Shown piece after piece: positions 24,108 through 31,850 of a stretch of 36,572 bases of DNA (position 1 is its first letter; every line of letters starts with the position of its first letter). The notes under the pieces are model-generated. The model saw nothing but the letters and a program-made list of their open reading frames with translations. It was not told where the DNA came from and did not search any database. Position numbers and translations under genes: made by a program. Source of the DNA: an uncultured Erythrobacteraceae bacterium (GTDB lineage: Bacteria > Pseudomonadota > Alphaproteobacteria > Sphingomonadales > Sphingomonadaceae); assembly GCA_946482075.1 (NCBI GenBank), contig CAMLQG010000027.1, positions 1 to 36,572 on the forward strand, in the 5' to 3' direction.

Positions 24108-24847
24108 GGCGGCGCGCGGCGATCTTCGGCTGCGCCGTCATGCTGGGGGCGGGTTTGCCGCTCCCGGCCCTGGCCCGGCAAGGGCCCGGCGTGGAAGCGT
24201 CGATCGTCAGCGACTATCGGGAACGCGGCTTGAGCTGGAGCGGCGGGCGGGCCGTCGCCCAGCTTTACCTCGACGCTCCGCTCGGTTCCGGCATCGGCGC
24301 TTCGGTCCGGGCGACGACGGCGAGAGGTGCGGCTCGCCACGGCGCCGCGGATGGCGCATTCGCTCTGCGGCTGGATTATCGCGGCGATGCCGGCCTCGTC
24401 TATTGGCGGGGCGGTGTGACCGGACATCTCTTCGCCGGAGCGGCCGGGCGGCAGGATTATGTCGCAGGCGATCTTGCCGCTGGCGTGATGTTCGGCCTGC
24501 TCGATATCTCGGTGAAAGCCAGCTACGCGCCGTCGCAAGGCGCGATCGGTGGCAGCAATCTCTATCTGCGCAGCGGCGCGAGCTTCGGCCTGCCCGGCAC
24601 GCCCGTCATGCTCAGCGGCCATATCGGCCGCTCCTCCGGCCATGTCGATGATCCGCTCCGCGCGGCCCGGCTGCGTCCCGGCGGGGCCTATCGGGACTGG
24701 GGCGTAGGGCTGGACTACAATAAGGGCCGGCTGCGCCTCAGCCTCGACTATACCGACACCGACATCGCTCACGATCGGATCGCGTTCCCCAAGATTTCCG
24801 CCCATCACGGCACCGCGCTCGTGGCGGGCGCGCATGTCAGCTTCTGA
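24104..24847 (+). CDS. TorF-family putative porin (Gcw_chp-like)
   Basis: The product is 247 residues starting at a GTG that overlaps the previous stop. A signal peptide covers about residues 1-24 (LPLPALA). The mature start, VEASIVSDYRERGLSWSGG, is the hallmark of TorF/Gcw_chp proteins (VSDYRFRGxSxS). The rest alternates polar and aromatic residues like beta strands, e.g. GVGLDYNKGRLRLSLDYTD, and ends in Phe (HVSF), as outer-membrane barrels do. The substrate is unknown. It is followed by a 179-base gap before a two-component system that may or may not control it. Confidence 0.8.
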   Translation: MRRRAAIFGCAVMLGAGLPLPALARQGPGVEASIVSDYRERGLSWSGGRAVAQLYLDAPLGSGIGASVRATTARGAARHGAADGAFALRLDYRGDAGLVYWRGGVTGHLFAGAAGRQDYVAGDLAAGVMFGLLDISVKASYAPSQGAIGGSNLYLRSGASFGLPGTPVMLSGHIGRSSGHVDDPLRAARLRPGGAYRDWGVGLDYNKGRLRLSLDYTDTDIAHDRIAFPKISAHHGTALVAGAHVSF

Positions 24848-25026
24848 GAAAGGCTGCAGCAACACTTCCTAACAGGCGTGAGAGGATTGGGAAATGTCCT
24901 ACCCGCTACCACGCCGCATGCGCGAGCAAATCCACGGCTGCTACCCGGTTTCGTTTCGTTCGGCGCATCATTGAACTCCCCGGCGGTGCTCCCTATCTCC
25001 GGCCCAGAAAAAGCAAGCAAACTCTT

Positions 25027-25740
25027 ATGACTGCTCCCTCGATTGTCCTCGTGGAGGATGACGCGCCCTTGCGGACCCTCACCACGCGCGCCCTGCAGCA
25101 GCATGGCTATGCCGTGCGCGCCGTTGCGACCGGCGCGGAAATGTGGGTGGTGATGGAGCATGAACCCGCCGACCTCGTGGTGCTGGACGTGATGCTTCCG
25201 GGAACGAGCGGGATCGAACTGTTGCGTCGCCTGCGCAAGACGTCCGACGTGCCGGTGATCTTCGTCAGCGCGCGCGGTAAAGAAGAGGATCGCATCGTCG
25301 GCCTCGAACTCGGCGCCGATGACTATCTGCCCAAGCCTTTCGCCACGCGCGAATTGATCGCGCGCATCGGTGCCGTCCTGCGCCGCCGGACCTTGCAGCC
25401 CAATGGCGATCTCCAGGCTTCGGGCACCGACATCTCCTTCCAGGGCTGGGAGCTCTCGACCGCGCGGCGCGAATTGCGCTCGCCCAGCGGTGCGATCGTC
25501 GACCTGACGGGGGCCGAATTCGACCTGCTGACCGCCTTTCTCGGACAGCCGCAGCGCGTGATCGGTCGTGAGCGGCTGATCGAACTGTCCCGAACGCGGC
25601 TGGCCGACAGCTCGGATCGCAGCGTCGACGTGCTGGTCAGCCGCCTGCGGCGCAAGCTTTCCACCGGGGGGCGCAGTGCGCCGATCAAGACGGTGCGCGG
25701 CATCGGCTACATGTTCGCCGCGGAAGTCAGCCGCGCTTGA
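25027..25740 (+). CDS. OmpR-family response regulator
   Basis: The product is 237 residues. The receiver domain (about 5-115) has Glu10-Asp11-Asp12, phospho-acceptor Asp54 (VVLDVMLPG), Ser81 (IFVSARG) and Lys103 (LPKPF). A winged-helix DNA-binding domain (about 135-232) ends with DVLVSRLRRKLS and IKTVRGIGYMF, typical of OmpR/PhoB regulators. It is co-translated with the following kinase (TTGA overlap). No strong Shine-Dalgarno is visible before the ATG. The carbonic anhydrase-SulP pair downstream is a candidate target by proximity only. Confidence 0.93.
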   Translation: MTAPSIVLVEDDAPLRTLTTRALQQHGYAVRAVATGAEMWVVMEHEPADLVVLDVMLPGTSGIELLRRLRKTSDVPVIFVSARGKEEDRIVGLELGADDYLPKPFATRELIARIGAVLRRRTLQPNGDLQASGTDISFQGWELSTARRELRSPSGAIVDLTGAEFDLLTAFLGQPQRVIGRERLIELSRTRLADSSDRSVDVLVSRLRRKLSTGGRSAPIKTVRGIGYMFAAEVSRA

Positions 25741-27047
25741 AGCTGATCGGCCGCATCGGCCTCGGCGGGCGGCTGCTGGCGATCGTTCTGATCGTCGTCG
25801 TCATCGATTTCCTGGTCAACACCGTCTTCTTCGAGCGCGCGAGCGACTTCGCGCTGCGGGAAGACGACGCGGAACGCGTGGCGGAACATCTCGTCATCGC
25901 GCGCCGCGTGATGGACCGCACGGACCCCGGCGATCGCAGGGCGGTCGCGCACCAGCTCAGCACCGAACGTTTTGCGGTCGGCTGGTCGCCCGCGCCGATA
26001 CGCGTATCGAGCAAGATCGAGCTCACGACGCTGCGGCGGCAGATCCTGTCCTTCGCGCCCGATCTGGCCTATTCCTCGCTTGCGCTGCATCTGATGCCCG
26101 TGTCCACCGGCGGCGATATCGGCGGATCGCTTCTTCTCGACGATCATTCGGTGATGAGCTTCCGGGCCGACAGCCGCGACGCGCTTTCGCTCAGCCTCGG
26201 ACGCCTGCTGGGGCTCGCGCTGCCGTCGATCATGCTGGTCCTGCTGGCCTGGCTGCTGCTGCGCGCGACGCTCAAGCCTCTGCGCAGTCTCGTTCATGCG
26301 GCTTCCAAGGTGGGCGCCTCCGATCCGCGACCTCTGGCAGAGACGGGACAGGCCGAAGTGCGCCTGCTGATCCGCGCTTTCAACCGGATGCAGGAACGTA
26401 TCCATCAACTGCTCGCCAGCGGTTCGGAAACCCTGCTCGCGATCGGGCACGATCTGCGCACTCCGCTTGCCCGCCTGCAATTGCGGATCGACGATGCCGA
26501 TCTCGATCCCGCGCTGCGCGAAGAGCTGACCTGCGACATCAACGAGATGCGCGATCTGCTCCAATCCCTGCAGACTTTCGTGGAATCGGGCGACGAGAAC
26601 GTCGCGCCGAGCCGGATCGATATCGCAGCGACTGCCCAGACCCTGGTCGACAATGCCCAGGATCGCGGCGCGCGCGCGAGCTATCGCGGCCCCGACACGC
26701 TGGAGATCCTGGCCCGGCCCGTGGCGATCCGTCGAGCGCTGTCCAATCTGATCGAGAACGCGATCGCCTATGCCGGGAATGCGCGGGTTTCGTTGCGCTG
26801 CGATGGTGGGCTGGTGGAACTTGCCGTGGAGGATGACGGGCCGGGCATACCGGAAGACCGGATGGTCGAAGTGCTCCGTCCGTTCATTCGTCTCAACAGT
26901 GCCCGGACGCGCGATACTGCGGGAATGGGCCTCGGCCTGCCCATCGTGGATCGTGCCGTCAGGTCCGAAGGCGGGCAGCTCACGCTCGAGAATATCCCCA
27001 CCGGGGGGCTGCGCGCGACCATTCGATTGCCCGATGCGCTGAGCTGA
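25737..27047 (+). CDS. EnvZ-like membrane sensor histidine kinase
   Basis: The product is 436 residues starting at a TTG that overlaps the regulator's stop. Transmembrane helices lie at about 11-30 and 158-176, flanking a periplasmic sensor region of about 125 residues. A HAMP linker follows (about 177-230), then the HisKA H-box IGHDLRTPLARL (236-247, His238), N-box LSNLIENAIAYA, G1 DDGPGIP and G2 GMGLGLPIVD. All motifs for autophosphorylation are present. It is the cognate kinase of the OmpR-type regulator upstream. Confidence 0.92.
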   Translation: MKLIGRIGLGGRLLAIVLIVVVIDFLVNTVFFERASDFALREDDAERVAEHLVIARRVMDRTDPGDRRAVAHQLSTERFAVGWSPAPIRVSSKIELTTLRRQILSFAPDLAYSSLALHLMPVSTGGDIGGSLLLDDHSVMSFRADSRDALSLSLGRLLGLALPSIMLVLLAWLLLRATLKPLRSLVHAASKVGASDPRPLAETGQAEVRLLIRAFNRMQERIHQLLASGSETLLAIGHDLRTPLARLQLRIDDADLDPALREELTCDINEMRDLLQSLQTFVESGDENVAPSRIDIAATAQTLVDNAQDRGARASYRGPDTLEILARPVAIRRALSNLIENAIAYAGNARVSLRCDGGLVELAVEDDGPGIPEDRMVEVLRPFIRLNSARTRDTAGMGLGLPIVDRAVRSEGGQLTLENIPTGGLRATIRLPDALS

Positions 27048-27049
27048 AT

Positions 27050-27063
27050 TGCTGCACTGCACC
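27050..27063. promoter_or_regulatory. TGCTGCACTGCA palindrome-like site upstream of carbonic anhydrase
   Basis: CTGC-ACT-GCA starts at 27052, immediately after the kinase stop and about 120 bases before the carbonic anhydrase start. It matches CTGC-N3-GCAG except for the last base (C instead of G). Related sites occur at 31378-31390 and 31662-31672 in the sugar-nucleotide region. Confidence 0.35.
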
Positions 27064-27175
27064 AGAAACAATTTCTTACAGTCCCGCCGGATTCAGGAAA
27101 AGCTGGCCCGGTAGCTTTTCTCGCATCGCCAGCCTTCTGCCGGCGTCCATCTCCTTCGACGGAAAGGCGAGAATA

Positions 27176-27871
27176 GTGAACGAGCTGATCGGCCGGGTCT
27201 TCGGCTTCGAAACCACGATCTTCCCCAATAGCGGCGAACTCTTCGCCAAGCTGTGCAGCCAGGGCCAGGCGCCCAAGGCGCTGATGATCTCCTGCGCGGA
27301 TTCGCGCGTCGTTCCGGAACAGATCCTGCAGGCGCAGCCGGGCGAACTGTTCGTGTGCCGCAATGCCGGGAATATCGTCCCGCCCTTCGCCACCATGAAT
27401 GGCGGCGTGTCCTCGACTGTCGAATATGCAGTGGCGGCGCTGGGCGTGCGGGACATCATCGTCTGCGGCCATTCGGATTGCGGCGCGATGAAGGCGCTCA
27501 ACGATCCGTCGATGACCGAAGGCATGCCCAATGTCGCGGCATGGCTGCGGCACGGCGCGGCGGCGGCGCATGTGGTGAGCAGCTGCTGTCCCGACCTCGC
27601 CGGAACCGACCGGGTTCGCGCGCTCAGCCTGGAGAACGTCATCGCGCAGCTCGCCCATCTCCGCACCCATCCTTCGGTCGCGGCGTCGATCGCGCAGGGC
27701 GATATGGCGCTGCATGGCTGGTTCGTGGACATCAAGGCAGGCCAGGTCCTCGGGCTCGACGGCGAATCCGGCCAGTTCGTGCCTCTGCGCGAGGATCGCC
27801 CGCTGCCGATCGCTCTGCCCGCGCGCCGCCGCTTCGCGTCGCGCGATCCGCTGGCGGAGGCGGCCGAATGA
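27176..27871 (+). CDS. Beta-class carbonic anhydrase
   Basis: The product is 231 residues from a GTG start preceded by AAGGCGAG. It reversibly hydrates carbon dioxide to bicarbonate. The zinc site is complete: Cys40, the Asp42-Arg44 dyad (SCADSR), His99 and Cys102 (CGHSDCGA). The C-terminal 20 residues are a basic, non-conserved tail. Its stop overlaps the SulP transporter start by 4 bases (ATGA), which indicates that the two act together in inorganic-carbon handling. A CTGCACTGCA element lies in the upstream gap. Confidence 0.95.
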   Translation: MNELIGRVFGFETTIFPNSGELFAKLCSQGQAPKALMISCADSRVVPEQILQAQPGELFVCRNAGNIVPPFATMNGGVSSTVEYAVAALGVRDIIVCGHSDCGAMKALNDPSMTEGMPNVAAWLRHGAAAAHVVSSCCPDLAGTDRVRALSLENVIAQLAHLRTHPSVAASIAQGDMALHGWFVDIKAGQVLGLDGESGQFVPLREDRPLPIALPARRRFASRDPLAEAAE

Positions 27872-29391
27872 GCCTTGCCGAGGCCCGGCGCGGCCCCTTC
27901 GCGCATTTCGCCCAGGATTTCACGGCCTCGATCGTCGTGTTCCTGGTGGCGATGCCCTTGTGCATGGGGATTGCGATCGCTTCCGGCGTGCCGCCCGAAA
28001 TGGGCCTGGTGACGGGGATCATCGGCGGGATCGTGGTCGGCCTGATGGCCGGTTCGCCCCTCCAGGTCAGCGGTCCGGCGGCCGGCCTTGCCGTGATCGT
28101 GTTCGAATTCGTGCGGGAGCACGGACTCGTCGCGCTGGGTCCGGTGCTGGTTCTGGCCGGCGCCCTGCAACTCGCGGCAGGCACGATGCGCATGGGCGGG
28201 CTGTTCCGCTCGATCTCCCCCGCCGTCGTCCACGGCATGCTCGCCGGGATCGGCGCGCTGATCGTCGTCGGGCAGTTCCACACCCTGTTCGACGCGGCGC
28301 CGCTTTCCAGCGGGCTGGAGAATCTCGCCGCGATGCCGGCGCGAGTCCTGGGCCTTTCCCCGTTCGATCTGCGCGCGACGGAACTCGCCCTGGCGCTGGG
28401 CATCATCACTATCGTCGTGATGCTGGGGTGGGAGAAGGTTCGGCCGCAGTCGATGAAGCTTCTTCCCGGCGCCCTGCTCGGCGTTGTGGCGGCCACGCTC
28501 TTCGCGTATCTGCTGGGCCTCGACGTGGCGCGGGTCATCGTGCCGGAATCGATCGGTGCTGCCTTCGCCATGCCGGGCGATGGCTTCCTCTCGCCTCTGG
28601 CCAAGCCGGCCGTGCTGCTTGCAGCCGTCGCGATCGCCTTTATCGCCAGCGCGGAAACGCTGCTGTCGGCCGCCGCGGTCGACAAGATGCATGACGGCGT
28701 GCGGACCGACTACAACAAGGAATTGCGCGCCCAGGGTGTCGGCAATCTCCTGTGCGGGGCCGCGGGTGGGCTGCCCATGACCGGCGTGATCGTGCGCAGT
28801 TCCGCTAATGTGCAGGCGGGGGCGAAAACGCGGCTGTCGACGGTATTCCACGGCATCTGGATCCTGGGTTTCGTCGCCCTGCTGCCCTGGCTGCTGCGCG
28901 AGATCCCGATGGCGGCACTGGGCGGCGTGCTGGTCGTCACCGGCTGGCGTCTGGTGAGTCTTTCCCATGTGCGCCACCTGCTGCATGTCCATGGACGCCT
29001 GCCGGCGGTGATCTGGCTCGTAACCTTCGTGTTGGTGGTCGCGACCGATCTCTTGACCGGCGTGCTCGTGGGCCTTGCGCTCTCGCTGCTCGAGCTTGCG
29101 CCTCATTGGCGCAATCTGAAGCTTGGCGTGGCGGAGCGGACGCAGGACGACGTGATTCATGTGAAGCTCGAAGGCAGCGCCACTTTCCTCAGCCTCGCGC
29201 GGCTCACCTCGGTGCTGGAAGCGGTGCCCGCCGGGCGTTCTGTCAGGCTCGATCTCGATGGGCTGAAGGGCATGGACCACACCACGGCCGAGACGATCGG
29301 CGACTGGCTGGCGCGCCGCAAGCGCAGCGGTTGCGCGGTCGAACTGTCCGGGCCGGACGAGTTGAAGCGGCCGATCGTGGCTATCGCATAA
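27868..29391 (+). CDS. SulP-family transporter (probable bicarbonate/anion), STAS domain
   Basis: The product is 507 residues. About the first 410 are hydrophobic with the SulP pattern: FLVAMPLCMGIAIASGVPPE near the N-terminus, then GLMAGSPLQVSGPAAGLAVI, ASAETLLSAAAVDKMHDG and GAAGGLPMTGVIVRSSANVQAG. A short C-terminal STAS domain (about 425-507; HVKLEGSATFLSLARLTSVL) follows. SulP proteins carry sulphate, bicarbonate or other anions. Coupling to a carbonic anhydrase argues for bicarbonate, as in BicA-like systems. The ATG at 27868 gives an ATGA overlap; a longer upstream frame runs antisense-like through the carbonic anhydrase gene and was rejected. Confidence 0.9.
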   Translation: MSLAEARRGPFAHFAQDFTASIVVFLVAMPLCMGIAIASGVPPEMGLVTGIIGGIVVGLMAGSPLQVSGPAAGLAVIVFEFVREHGLVALGPVLVLAGALQLAAGTMRMGGLFRSISPAVVHGMLAGIGALIVVGQFHTLFDAAPLSSGLENLAAMPARVLGLSPFDLRATELALALGIITIVVMLGWEKVRPQSMKLLPGALLGVVAATLFAYLLGLDVARVIVPESIGAAFAMPGDGFLSPLAKPAVLLAAVAIAFIASAETLLSAAAVDKMHDGVRTDYNKELRAQGVGNLLCGAAGGLPMTGVIVRSSANVQAGAKTRLSTVFHGIWILGFVALLPWLLREIPMAALGGVLVVTGWRLVSLSHVRHLLHVHGRLPAVIWLVTFVLVVATDLLTGVLVGLALSLLELAPHWRNLKLGVAERTQDDVIHVKLEGSATFLSLARLTSVLEAVPAGRSVRLDLDGLKGMDHTTAETIGDWLARRKRSGCAVELSGPDELKRPIVAIA

Positions 29392-29398
29392 TCGGGAG

Positions 29399-29470
29399 CT
29401 GCCGCCTTACCGTCACCGGCGGCAGGTCTTCGCGCCCGTCTCCGCCTTCCCCCGAGGCTGGAGGCGGGCG
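29399..29470. terminator. Two hairpins between convergent SulP and manA genes
   Basis: CTGCCGCC (29399-29406) pairs with GGCGGCAG (29418-29425). CGCCCGTCTCC (29433-29443) pairs with GGAGGCGGGCG (29460-29470), with one G-T wobble. A TTT follows the second on the plus strand. The region separates two converging transcripts, so the hairpins probably act as terminators, though the U-tracts are weak. Confidence 0.5.
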
Positions 29471-29475
29471 TTTCA

Positions 29476-30291
29476 TCAGTTACGCGTTGGGCAGGGCCTT
29501 GCCAGCAGGGCCTGGCTTTCCGGCTGGAACTCGACAAGGGCGAGGTTCGCAGCGAGCGCGCATTCGCCGGCTTCGACCGCTTCGCCGGCCACCCGCACTT
29601 CGCCCCGGCGCGGAATGACGAGCAGGGGTGTATCGCCGTAATCGGCGGCCAGCGCAGGGCTGAGGGCGCCTTCCGCCCGGTCGAGCACGAAGAGCGGCCC
29701 GTCGACCAGCCGCGTCTCGCCTTCGCTCGGCACATGGCGGCGCAGGGAGGATGCGTGCTGCTGCCCCTTTGCCACGGCCACGCCGTCGTCCAGATGGAGT
29801 TCGCGCGGGCGGCCGTAATCATAAAGGCGGTAGGTGATGTCGCTGTTCTGCTGGATTTCCACCAGGCTGACCCCCGCGCCGATCGCATGGACGGTCCCGG
29901 CGGGAATATAGAAGAAGTCGCCCGCCTGCACCCGGTGCCAGGTCAGCTTGTCCACGATGCTGCCCGAAAGCGCCGAGTTGCGGATCTCGTCCGCCGTGAC
30001 CGGGTCGTTGAAGCCCACGCCGAGCCGGGCATCGGGCTCTGCATCGATCACCAGCCAGCATTCCTCCTTGCCTTGGCGGCCGAGCCCGTCGGCCAGCGTC
30101 TGGGCGTCAGAAGGGTGTACCTGGACCGAGAGGCGCTCGCTGGTGAAGATGTATTTCACCAGCAGCTGATCTAGCTCGGGCGGCGGCTCGAACCAGATCT
30201 CTCCGACCTTTTCGCCATCGGGCGCCACGAACGGGGCAGGGAGTTCGTCACGTCCCCAGGGCTTTTCCACCATCCGTGTCGAAAGTTTCAC
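29476..30291 (-). CDS. manA: Class I mannose-6-phosphate isomerase
   Basis: The product is 271 residues, a short class I enzyme, cupin fold, interconverting fructose-6-phosphate and mannose-6-phosphate. Zinc-ligand positions are Gln57 and His59 (VQVHPSD), Glu76 or Glu77 (GKEECW) and His135 (PAGTVHAIGAG). EIQQNSDITYRLYDYGRP is the typical following segment. The start overlaps the manC stop by 4 bases, so the two enzymes are made together, feeding GDP-mannose synthesis. The phosphomannomutase step between them is not encoded in this window. Confidence 0.93.
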   Translation of the reverse strand: MKLSTRMVEKPWGRDELPAPFVAPDGEKVGEIWFEPPPELDQLLVKYIFTSERLSVQVHPSDAQTLADGLGRQGKEECWLVIDAEPDARLGVGFNDPVTADEIRNSALSGSIVDKLTWHRVQAGDFFYIPAGTVHAIGAGVSLVEIQQNSDITYRLYDYGRPRELHLDDGVAVAKGQQHASSLRRHVPSEGETRLVDGPLFVLDRAEGALSPALAADYGDTPLLVIPRRGEVRVAGEAVEAGECALAANLALVEFQPESQALLARPCPTRN

Positions 30292-31322
30292 TGGTTCGCC
30301 GCTCCTTTCAGCTTGCCCACCTTCTGCGCGCCGGCAGCCGTGGTCACCAGCACTTCGCCGCCATCGATGACGATGACGACATTCTCCAGCCCGATGACCG
30401 ACACGCGCGGCCCGTCGCTATCCACCATGACGTTTTGGCAATCGACCAGTTCCACGTCGCCGGTGACGCAATTGCCGAGCTCGTCGCGCGGCCGCGCTTC
30501 GTGAAGCGCCTGCCAGTTGCCGATATCGGACCAGCCCATCGATACGGGCACCATGGCGGCGCTATCCGTATTCTCCATCACGGCATAATCGACGGATTCG
30601 TCCTGGATCGCGGCGAAGGCCGCATGATCGGGATGGAAGCGGTTGCCTTCTTCGTGGCCCAGAGTCACGGCGCGACTCACTGCATTGGCAAGTTCGGGCC
30701 GGTGGGCCTGCAACTCGCGCAGGAAGAAACCCGCTCCGAAAGCGAACAGCCCGCCATTCCAGCAATAGCCGCCTTCCGCGAGCATGGCCTGTGCCGTGGG
30801 CAGATCGGGCTTCTCGACGAAGCGTTCGACCTTGTAGCCCTGCTGCACAGGCGCGCCCCGCTTGATATAGCCGAAGCCTGTCTCGGGTCCCGTCGGCTCG
30901 ATCCCGAACGTTACCAGCCAGCCATTGCGCGCAAGCGCAGCAGCCTTTTCGACCGCTTCCAGGAAGGCCTCGCAATCGGCGATGTGATGATCGCTCGGAC
31001 AAACCAGCATGACCGCATCCTGCGGCAGGCAGAGTGCAGCCGAAGCGATCGCTGCGGCCGTGTTCTTGCCCATCGGCTCCACGATGACCCGCCCGTTTTC
31101 GACAAAGACCGATTGCGCTTCGATGAGTTCGCAATGCGCTTCGCCGGCGACCACTATCGGCGGATCGAACAGCGTATCGTCCATGCAGCGCGAAAGGGTC
31201 GCTTCGAACAGGGTGCCTTCGCCCAGCAGGGACAGGAAGGGTTTGGGCTTGGCAAGGCGGCTGCGCGGCCACAGGCGCGTTCCGCCTCCGCCGCAGAGAA
31301 CCACTGGAGTGATCTTGGTCAT
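30288..31322 (-). CDS. manC: Mannose-1-phosphate guanylyltransferase
   Basis: The product is 344 residues. The nucleotidyltransferase signature GGGGTRLWPRSRLAKPKPF (11-29) lies at the N-terminus. CPSDHHI, FGYIKRG and RFVEKPD follow in the expected order, with WNGGLFAF further on. It makes GDP-mannose from mannose-1-phosphate and GTP. It lacks the fused C-terminal isomerase domain of larger ManC/AlgA proteins, consistent with a separate manA next to it. It is divergent from gmd across a 528-base region with CTGC-N3-GCAG-type sites. Confidence 0.94.
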   Translation of the reverse strand: MTKITPVVLCGGGGTRLWPRSRLAKPKPFLSLLGEGTLFEATLSRCMDDTLFDPPIVVAGEAHCELIEAQSVFVENGRVIVEPMGKNTAAAIASAALCLPQDAVMLVCPSDHHIADCEAFLEAVEKAAALARNGWLVTFGIEPTGPETGFGYIKRGAPVQQGYKVERFVEKPDLPTAQAMLAEGGYCWNGGLFAFGAGFFLRELQAHRPELANAVSRAVTLGHEEGNRFHPDHAAFAAIQDESVDYAVMENTDSAAMVPVSMGWSDIGNWQALHEARPRDELGNCVTGDVELVDCQNVMVDSDGPRVSVIGLENVVIVIDGGEVLVTTAAGAQKVGKLKGAANQ

Positions 31323-31377
31323 GCTTGGGACGTATCTCTTGGATGCAAGGGTGAATCAAGAACTGGACGACAAAATT

Positions 31378-31390
31378 GCTGCAATGCAGC
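31378..31390. promoter_or_regulatory. Perfect CTGC-N3-GCAG palindrome upstream of manC
   Basis: GCTGC-AAT-GCAGC is a perfect inverted repeat, 56 bases upstream of the manC ATG and followed by GTTATGC. The form CTGC-N3/4-GCAG is the one reported for PhaR (AniA) regulators of polyhydroxyalkanoate and exopolysaccharide metabolism in alphaproteobacteria. The assignment is inference from the motif. Confidence 0.45.
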
Positions 31391-31661
31391 GTTATGCGTC
31401 GTCCCATGACGGGAATTTACGACAAGACCAATACCAGAAGTTCTTCGTTTTGCGGTTCCAAAACGAATGCAAGGCGGATTTTGCACCTCTTCCGACACCT
31501 CGTGGCATTCCATCCGTCTCAAATCCAAATGCGCTTGTCGAAGCAAGGTGCCCGACAGCGTGCGACCCTCTTTTGTTGCGTGGCGATCCTGCGCAGAAGG
31601 CTTGCCGAAGCGCTCAGCCCGTCATTGTGCGGTTGCAGCATAATCTTATTGACGGGGCCTG

Positions 31662-31672
31662 TTGCAATGCAG
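31662..31672. promoter_or_regulatory. TTGCAATGCAG site upstream of gmd
   Basis: TTGC-AAT-GCAG shares TGCAATGCAG with the palindrome at 31379-31389, in the same orientation, and is followed by AATAAG. It lies 178 bases upstream of the gmd start. This is a probable second binding site for the same regulator. Confidence 0.35.
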
Positions 31673-31850
31673 AATAAGTGATCTGCGCTCGGCTCTCGAA
31701 GCGTCGATCCGTCCGCTGGGCGTGGAGATTTGGTTAGCGTATGCTGCGTTCCTCATTCGGTTTGAAACTGTCTAGGACAAGTCGTTCCGGATTGAAGAAT
31801 CTGGTTCTCGGGTTGGATGATGTATCTGTGGGTTTTCAAAGGAGCGAGCA

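Larger units (their letters stand above)
31323..31850. other. Long divergent regulatory region manC/gmd
   Basis: These 528 bases, less GC-rich than their surroundings, lie between two divergent sugar-nucleotide operons. They contain a perfect CTGC-AAT-GCAG palindrome at 31379-31389, a TTGC-AAT-GCAG half-match at 31662-31672, and a GGTTGCAGCATAATC stretch at 31631-31645. The AGGAG before the gmd start lies at 31840-31844. Open frames here have no recognisable protein character. Confidence 0.6.

Noticed and set aside
27076..29280. 734-residue minus-strand frame antisense to carbonic anhydrase and SulP
   Set aside because: The product is dominated by His, Gln, Arg and Asp, typical of the antisense of GC-rich genes. 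It shows no domain, and both sense genes are clear.
27253..29391. Extended frame upstream of the SulP transporter
   Set aside because: The added residues overlap the carbonic anhydrase gene in another frame and look like GC-rich noise. The ATG at 27868 is coupled to the carbonic anhydrase stop.
31376..31681. Plus-strand frames of about 100-220 residues in the manC-gmd gap
   Set aside because: No recognisable protein features, no good ribosome binding site, and they cross the candidate operator sites.
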